A stretch of DNA of 64,000 nt from Cephalotus follicularis (Eukaryota; Streptophyta; Magnoliopsida; Oxalidales; Cephalotaceae). Positions 57,833 to 64,000 of this stretch are shown here, piece after piece (the first letter of the stretch is position 1; each line of letters opens with the position of its first letter). The translations under genes and the position numbers were made by a program. The notes under the pieces were generated by a model. It worked only from the letters and a program-made list of their open reading frames with translations, was not told the origin of the DNA and did not search any database. The DNA is taken from NCBI GenBank assembly GCA_001972305.1, contig BDDD01000353.1, positions 248,001-312,000 on the forward strand, given 5' to 3'.

Positions 57833-59657
57833 TGTTAGAGATGAAGTGCTGTAAGCCAATGTCGAGCTTATATTTACTTTATCTTGTATAAACGATTTAT
57901 AAATTCAATAAAAATGATTTGTTTTATTAATGGCTATGAGTTCGTTTCATTAATACATGCTTTATTAATTGAAAATGAATGTCCTAGAATAAAGTTAGAG
58001 AACCAAGTTCATGATGAGATCATGATGTGAGAGTTGGAATCTCGGTATATTTTATTTTGAATCTTCCTGGTCATAGGATTGACACTCATGGCATGATCAA
58101 TCCGGATAGACCAGCACGTACTGTCAGATCGGTAAGCAGAGGGTGACTGATCTCAAACTCACTCGCATGGACGATGCTATGACAACTACGTGTGTGCTCA
58201 TTTAATGAGTTGACTGAAGGTGACTGTTAATAGAATATTTGTATGGATTTTTACTTACATGTCAGACAAAATTCTAGTTTTACAACAGTGCATGTGGTCC
58301 TTGGACATGAGCCGTCACTGGATGTCTTGTGCATAGGGTGCTGTGTTTTGATGATGCTTAAATACATATTCTATGAAGTGTATATAGGCATTAGTTGGAC
58401 ATAGTACGCTTATGTATGGAGGCATGTGAACTGGCAACAATGAATCCATTGCTTATAGTAAAAGAAGATTATGCTCAGAATGATTTTCGTTAGCGATTAA
58501 ACTCCTGGCCAGGCTAGCCACGATATCAAGAGTGTGATATCATTAGTTAAATATTAGAGGGGCACCTCTAATATTATTTGGGCTAATGAAACATAGTCAC
58601 AAGGCTAAAGATCAAATTATTGGGGTCTGACATAATACGTACCTAGATTTAATTAGAGCATTGTGAATGGAAGGACTATACGTGCATGTACCTGTAAATA
58701 GTGGTTCGCAAATTATTCATATTACCTGGAGGTCGTTATACATTGCAAGATGTCTATATCGACCAGTAGAATGCCCGAGATTAAATTGATAAATTAATTT
58801 TGGAAGAAAAGAATTAAAAGAGTTTTAATTCGATATATTCAAGAGAATATTTTTATGAGATAATAAATATTTACCTAGATAAATTGTGAGCATCACAATT
58901 TAATCCTACGGCCAGCATAATAGTGAACCCATAGGGTCACACACAATACGGGCAGATATTTTCAACAGGTGATGAGAGAAAAATAATTGGGATGTTGTTT
59001 CCTAATTATATTTAATGAGATTTTATATATATATATGTATGTATGTATGTATGTATATATATATTTATTTATTTAATGAGATTAATTATCCTTAATGAGA
59101 TTAAGGAAAGTAGAAGTCAAAAAGGAGAGAAACATTATGTAAGGAAGAATGCTGAATGCATTAGGAAACCCTAAGCATGATAGGATAAGAGTGTGTTCCA
59201 ATATGATTGTCTAGCAGCAAGTATATATAGAACACACCCCCTTCCTATTATTAGTTGTTGTTGGACGTTTTTGTGCTCTCTCTTATTGTCTTCTCTCCTC
59301 TCTTTCATATACAATCAAGAGTTGAAGGTTTGAGAAACTTGGTGTTAGAAATTGAAGCTTGGTGTGGATACCTTGGAGGCTTTCTATACTTGGAAGCTAG
59401 AACCGTTTCAAACGTTCAACAAGTACCGGTGCTTTTAGAAGCAACAAGACTCATTGGAAGAAATAAGGAGCTGCTCCATTCATGTGAGTAATTCTGCCTG
59501 CTCCTCCCTATTATATTATATCTAACTATATATGTATGCTCAAAAGATCCTAGAAACGAACCATATGGCTTGATATTCATGAGATGATAACACAATATAT
59601 ATATTAAGGTTTTATGCATCTAGAATTTTATTGCTAAATCGCCATAAGGTTCCAAAA
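57833..59657 (+). repeat. 5' LTR of D' (1,825 bp)
   Basis: TGTTAGAGATGAAGTG to GCCATAAGGTTCCAAAA. It matches the reverse complement of 25141-26911. A TATG/TA microsatellite lies at 59024-59072. Confidence 0.92.
59024..59072. repeat. TA / TATG microsatellite in LTR of D'
   Basis: A run of TA units, five TATG-type units, then TA units again; absent from the LTR of D at this length. Confidence 0.9.
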
Positions 59658-59659
59658 AT

Positions 59660-59671
59660 TGGTATCAAAGC
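59660..59671 (+). other. Primer binding site of D'
   Basis: TGGTATCAAAGC, two bases after the LTR end, close to the initiator tRNA-Met site. Confidence 0.88.
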
Positions 59672-59799
59672 TGGATTTGATGCATATATATAGTTAGAAA
59701 CATGTTTGTTGAAGATATGCTTAAATTGTTTGGGTTTAATCCGTGAGACGGAAACATGGGATGCAAATTTGCAATTTAGAATATTCTGCAATCGCGAAA

Positions 59800-60120
59800 G
59801 CGCCGATGCCTTCATGAAAAGCGTTGACACCTACGCGCGATACCACTGCAGGAATCACACAAAGACGCGTAAAGCGCCGACGCCTTTGAGAAAAGCGTCG
59901 ACGCTTAGGTGCTAAAGCGCGGACGCTTTTGAGAAAAGCGTCAACGCTTATACAAGCGTTAAAATTGCGTCTTCACTCGAGTAAGACGTTAACGCCTACG
60001 CGTAAATTGATTGACGCTTTTGAGAAAATCGCCGACGCTTACGCGCACAAAGGAACGCAAGCGTCGACGCTTAAAGCATGGACGTCGACGCTTTGTGTAA
60101 AAGCGTCGATGGCTTTGCGT
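59800..60120. repeat. GTCGAC palindrome cluster in D' leader
   Basis: Repeated AAGCGYCGACGCTT-like units with GAGAAAA spacers; same location as in D (24708-25012). Confidence 0.85.
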
Positions 60121-60868
60121 TAATATTACGGGAAAAAGAGTTTTTCCAATTTACCCAATCAATTGTCTATGTTTTTAGAATTATATCTATCAAGTTTAAT
60201 TGTTGATTCAATGAGATTGAATATGCATGATGGTATGGTTATGGACTTGACCTAGTTTTATCTTATTTAATTCAAGTGTTGAATGTATGTTTTTTTTCAT
60301 ATTTTTTGGGTTGTAATATTTTAGAGACTTGCATGTCTCTCTTCTCCCTCTTAATTTGTATCTGTAATTCTTCTTCACCTCCTTGTAACTCCCCTTGATT
60401 TATTTCAAGGTTTCTATAGTTTATAGTTGGTTTATGTAATTGAAGAGCGAGCTTCGCAGCGGAAGCAAGTTGGAGGAGAACAAAGATATTACAAGACCCA
60501 TGCATGTATGGGAACGAATGTATGATTGTAATAACATACCTAGGAATGAGACCAGTAGCTTGTTTGAGAGTCAAACAAGTTGCAGTAGTAAAATTCCATA
60601 ACCTGCCATTAGATTATAGTATGTATGTGATGCATGTCTAAATTCTATTCTTGAGGTTCCAACGGCCTCCTCCTTTAGAGTTTCCAACGGCCTCTCCATA
60701 TTATGCCATCTACCTGTAACGAGATTAATAAAGGCTTGCCTAAAATGATAATAATTTAATTATTATTCCTCAATTATACCATGATATCAAGTTAAAGCGA
60801 AATGGGCACAAGAGAGTGTTCGGTCGTTGCCTTCTACCATTACAACTTATATAGATGCTTTTGGAAAA

Positions 60869-61187
60869 TGTAAGTGTTTTGGCCCCCGTCAAGGCTTGCT
60901 TTATCTGGGGACATCTATATGAGTTGAACATGAGATGTGCATACAGATGAATTGTGAAAGTGAATGTTTTGGCCCCCATCAAGATTCACATTCATTGATT
61001 CATTGTGTGTTGGATGGTAGGTTAAACTTGACTAGAATGGATATGGTGTTTTGGCCCCCGTCAAGGTCATATGTAGACTAGAGGCAACAGTGATGATCGG
61101 GAATCATGCTATTGTATGGTTGGCAAGAGTTTGCCTAACTACAAGATTCAGTATAGCGTTTTGGCTCCCGTCAAGGTTACATTGAAT
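60869..61187 (+). promoter_or_regulatory. Leader stem-loop array of D' (four same-loop hairpins)
   Basis: 60870-60899: GTAAG with CTTGC (one wobble). 60960-60989: GTGAAT with ATTCAC. 61041-61072: ATATG with CATAT. 61146-61187: ATTCA with TGAAT. Loops carry TTTTGGCCCCCGTCAAGG, with CCATCAAG in the second and CTCCCGTC in the fourth. The array ends 222 nt before the gag ATG. Confidence 0.78.
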
Positions 61188-61408
61188 ATGTTGTAGGACA
61201 CCGATCCCTACTCTGAAATGAGATCCATGAGACTTGGATTGTTGTTTCTCGTCTCCCATTATATTTGAGGGTTATGAAATTCACGTAAAACAGTGGGAGC
61301 CTGAGAGGAAAAACACCTAAAAGATTAAAGACCAAATCTTTATGGTTATAAACATTTAAATTGAATTTATATGAATATTGTCTTTATTTTATATCTGCAG
61401 AAATCACA

Positions 61409-62290
61409 ATGACAAACCCCCTCACTATAATTCTTGAGAAGAATCAGTTGACAGGTCCAAATTATATGGACTAGCTACAGAATGTCAAAATAGTTTTGAA
61501 TTACGAGGACATATATTATGTCCTAGAGGCCCCTATGCCAGCACTGCCTGCTGAAGATACCTCAACCGAAGACATGCCATTTACAAGAAATGGGTGACTG
61601 ATGAAAAGAAAGTCAAAAGCTACCTAAGGGAATCGATGAGCAATGCCCTACAAGTCAAGCAAGAATCGATGCAAGACTCTAGAGAAATTCTCCTACATCT
61701 CTACGAGTTATATGGAGAGACTAGTAGGAATGCTCGGTTACAACTCACTGCTGAGCTGTATGGCACTAAAATGGCTGAAGGGTCATCTGTTAATGATCAT
61801 GTGCTTAAGATGATCAATGCGATTGAACGTCTTGCTACTCTTGGCGTCATTCAGAATGCTGAATGAAGCACAGATCTCATCCTTCACTCGCTTCCACCTT
61901 CCTTATCTGGTTTCATCACCAAATTTAACATGAATAGGATATCAGCTACTCTGCCTGATCTTCTAGACATGCTGAGGGAAGCCAAACTGAACATGTATAA
62001 GGGCAAGGCGTCAGTCATGATTGTAGGATCATCCCGTAGGCCCGAGGAATGGCAAGTCCAACCTTGAGAAGGGAAAGACTAAAAGTGGGACAATACCACC
62101 ACGACCGGCACCTTTCAAACAAGCGAGAGCCAGACCATATAATCAGACAAACCAGCAAGCTGTTGCTACACCGGACACTATTGCAAGAGTTGCACCTGCT
62201 GAGGAGTCTACCTCAGAAGCTCCTGCTAAGGAAGGGATCGTGCTTCCACTGTGGGAAGCCAGGACATTGGAAAAGGAACTGTGTGACATT
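61409..62290 (+). pseudogene. Copia gag of D'
   Basis: ATG at 61409 gives MTNPLTIILEKNQLTGPNYM, the same start as in D. Breaks include a TAG at about 61472 (Trp expected), a shift near 61573, a stop after VIQNAE near 61864 and shifts near 62050. Recognisable parts are ILLHLYELYGETSRNARLQL, SSVNDHVLKMINAIERLATL and a complete CCHC zinc knuckle, CFHCGKPGHWKRNC, near 62239-62280. The knuckle binds element RNA, and unlike in D all four metal ligands are kept. Confidence 0.87.
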
Positions 62291-62313
62291 CCTTAGATCA
62301 ATTTGGCAAAGGT

Positions 62314-63585
62314 ATGCCCTATTTGTCTTATATAGATGTGAATATGAATATTTCTTATTCATCTTCCTGGATTTTAGACAGCGGATTTGGTACTCACATA
62401 TGTTCTAATTTACAGGCCCTCGTGGACAAAAGAAACCTTGAGAAGGGTGAAGGAGATCTACGGCTTGCGGATGGTTCCGTCGTTGAAGCCATGGCTATAG
62501 GATCAGTTTATATTTTGTTACCTTCGGGCCAGAGTTTAGAACTCAAACATTGTGTTTATTCGCCTCACATTTTGCGTAATATTATTTCTATTCCAGCATT
62601 AGATGCTGAAGGTTTTCATATTATTTTTAAAGACAAGTGTTGTTCTATTTCATTTAATAATATGATTTATGCAAAATGTTTCCTTCATGATGGATTATAT
62701 ATATTGAGTAAACATGAAACTGTTTTCAATATGCAAAAAGAAAATAAAAGAAATAGAGATGAAGTTAATCAATCCTACCTATGGCATTGCATACTTGGTC
62801 ATATCAGTGAGAAAAGAGTCCACGGGTTGATCTCGGATGGATACTTTGATTTTTCAACGTATCAACTGCTTCCAACTTCTGAACCCTGTCTTAAAGGTAA
62901 AATGACCAAATCTCCCTTCACAAGGAAAAGGGAAAGGACCCCAGAACTGCTAGGTCTAGTGCATACTGATGTATGTGGACCAATGACAGTTGATGCCCGA
63001 GGTGGATATTCCTACTTCATAACCTTTACGGATGACCATTCCCGTTTTGGTTATTTGTACCTTATGTGGCACAAATCTGAAGCCTTTGAAAAGTTCAAAG
63101 AATTCAAACATAAAGTAGAGAAACAGACTGGTAAAAGTCTAAAAACTCTTCGATCAGATCGAGGTGGTGAGTATCTCTCCACCGAATTTTTAACTTATCT
63201 CAAACATAATGGGATTATCTCTCAGTGGACCCCTCCAGGAACACCACAGCATAATGGTGTGTCCAAAAGGAGAAATCGTACCTTTCTTGACATGGTGCGT
63301 AGCATGATGAGTGATGCTGGACTTCCACCGTCTTTCTTGGGTTATGCTTTAGAGATTGTTGTTCTCTTATTTAACATGACTCCAACAAATTCTGCTCCCA
63401 AGACCCCATATGAGATATGAAACGGGAAGAAACCCAATCTTAGTTACCTAAGGATATGGGGCTGACCTGCATATGGCAAGAAGGCAATAGCAGATAAATT
63501 TGAATCTAGGTCCATCAAATGTAAACTTGTGGGATATTCTAAAGAAACATGAGGATATTACTTCTATTATCCACCTAACAACAAA
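62314..63585 (+). pseudogene. Copia protease-integrase of D'
   Basis: A 368-codon open stretch starts with SSSWILDSGFGTHICSNLQ (protease, DSG kept, Cys to Phe beside it). It continues through YLWHCILGHISEKRVHGLIS and PCLKGKMTKSPF (HHCC finger), LLGLVHTDVCGPMTVDARGG (first Asp), LRSDRGGEYLSTEFLTYLKH (second Asp) and TPPGTPQHNGVSKRRNRTFL. Lys stands at the expected catalytic Glu. At 63418 TGG has become TGA after TPYEI; two further stops, in the RIWGCPAY and PKETKGYYFY motifs, follow. This is the longest intact stretch of pol in the window. Confidence 0.9.
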
Positions 63586-64000
63586 GTGTCTGTAGCCAGG
63601 CATGCTACTTTTCTTGAGAAGGACTTCCTATTGGAAGACAATAATGGGAGTATGATAGAATTAGATGAACGATCTAAAGAACCACAAGTTCAGGGCCTAT
63701 CCAATCCTGTTCAAATTGATGTTCCTGAAATGTCAGCTACCACAGATACACAACATCTACGTAGAACTACCCGATTACCTAGGAACCTGAGAGATACTAT
63801 GGTAGTTTTCTCATTGAAGGTACCCAAGAGGTAAATTTCATGAATGATGATCCGATAAGCTACAAAGAAGCCATATGCGATGTGGACTCAGAGAAATGGC
63901 TCACAAAGTCATGAATTCTGAAATGGAATCCATGTACTCCAATCAAGTTTTGAATCTAGTGGATGCACCCGAAGGGGTTAAACCCTTAGGCTACAAATGG
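63586..64000 (+). pseudogene. D' integrase tail and start of reverse transcriptase
   Basis: The frame VARHATFLEKDFLLEDNNGS to SATTDTQHLRRTTRLPRNLR is the acidic linker between integrase and reverse transcriptase, ending at a stop at 63832. Frame-shifted traces of NSEMESMYSNQ and VDAPEGVKPLGYKW follow to the window edge, marking the start of reverse transcriptase. The rest lies outside the window. Confidence 0.82.

Larger units (their letters stand above)
59672..61408 (+). other. 5' leader of D'
   Basis: Palindrome cluster at 59800-60120, the reverse-strand open frame shared with D (60272-60574), the CTTGTTTGA hairpin at 60559-60579 and the four-hairpin array at 60869-61187, in the same order as in D. 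Confidence 0.85.
57833..64000 (+). mobile_element. Ty1/copia element D', plus strand, runs off window
   Basis: Starts with a 1.8-kb LTR of the D family, followed by primer site, long leader, gag, protease, integrase and the beginning of reverse transcriptase at the window end. The insertion target is the RNase H of element F (preceding bases CAGCC). Stops and frameshifts occur in every domain. Confidence 0.93.

Noticed and set aside
1..64000. tRNA, rRNA or other housekeeping RNA genes
   Set aside because: I scanned for tRNA-like cloverleaf boxes and rRNA phrases and saw only primer binding sites complementary to tRNA-Met; a covariance-model search would be decisive.

Overview
The window looks like nuclear DNA of a flowering plant, probably a repeat-dense intergenic block. 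It is AT-rich, has no bacterial gene organisation, and nearly every recognisable coding stretch belongs to an LTR retrotransposon with plant-type primer sites (TGGTATCARAGC-like). The species cannot be named from the sequence. No intact host gene is visible. Two possible gene remnants lie at 26.9-27.8 kb and 52.8-53.0 kb.

Layout. 1-5847: a minus-strand Ty3/gypsy element (A) with about 2.5-kb LTRs and a badly shortened interior. 5941-7663: a lone LTR (E). 6548-17753: a 5,603-bp direct tandem duplication. Each copy carries part of LTR E, a truncated Ty1/copia copy (D2: leader plus LTR), a Tat-type gypsy integrase tail and part of a copia LTR (B2). 18577-26911: a minus-strand Ty1/copia element (D) whose 3' LTR was cut by LTR B2. 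26912-28390: a broken minus-strand gene with a putative gypsy-type-transposon domain. 28391-51908: a plus-strand Ty1/copia element (B). Its leader is interrupted by a minus-strand copia element (C, 31637-43681), which is itself interrupted by a solo gypsy LTR (35027-36793). 51909-56900: promoter-like DNA, a possible exon, and a 3.5-kb solo LTR (H) full of minisatellites. 57180-57832: the tail of another copia element (F). 57833-64000: a plus-strand copy of the D family (D') that runs off the window.

All gag-pol regions are broken by stops, frameshifts, deletions or insertions, so nothing here looks autonomous. The nest gives an order of events: B landed first, then C in B (target duplication ATGAA), then the gypsy element that left a solo LTR in C (target duplication CTTAA).

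The most interesting signal is in the untranslated leaders of the copia elements. In B and C (related families) and in D, D' and D2 (one family), the 200-500 bases upstream of gag hold three or four stem-loops. Within a family the 15-25-nt loop is nearly constant, while the stems differ in sequence but stay complementary. The array ends about 190-220 nt before the gag start in every case. A weaker version is seen in F. This looks like a repeated RNA module (packaging, dimerisation or translation control) that I do not recognise as described. A second shared signal is clusters of GTCGAC-centred palindromes, present in both gypsy and copia families.
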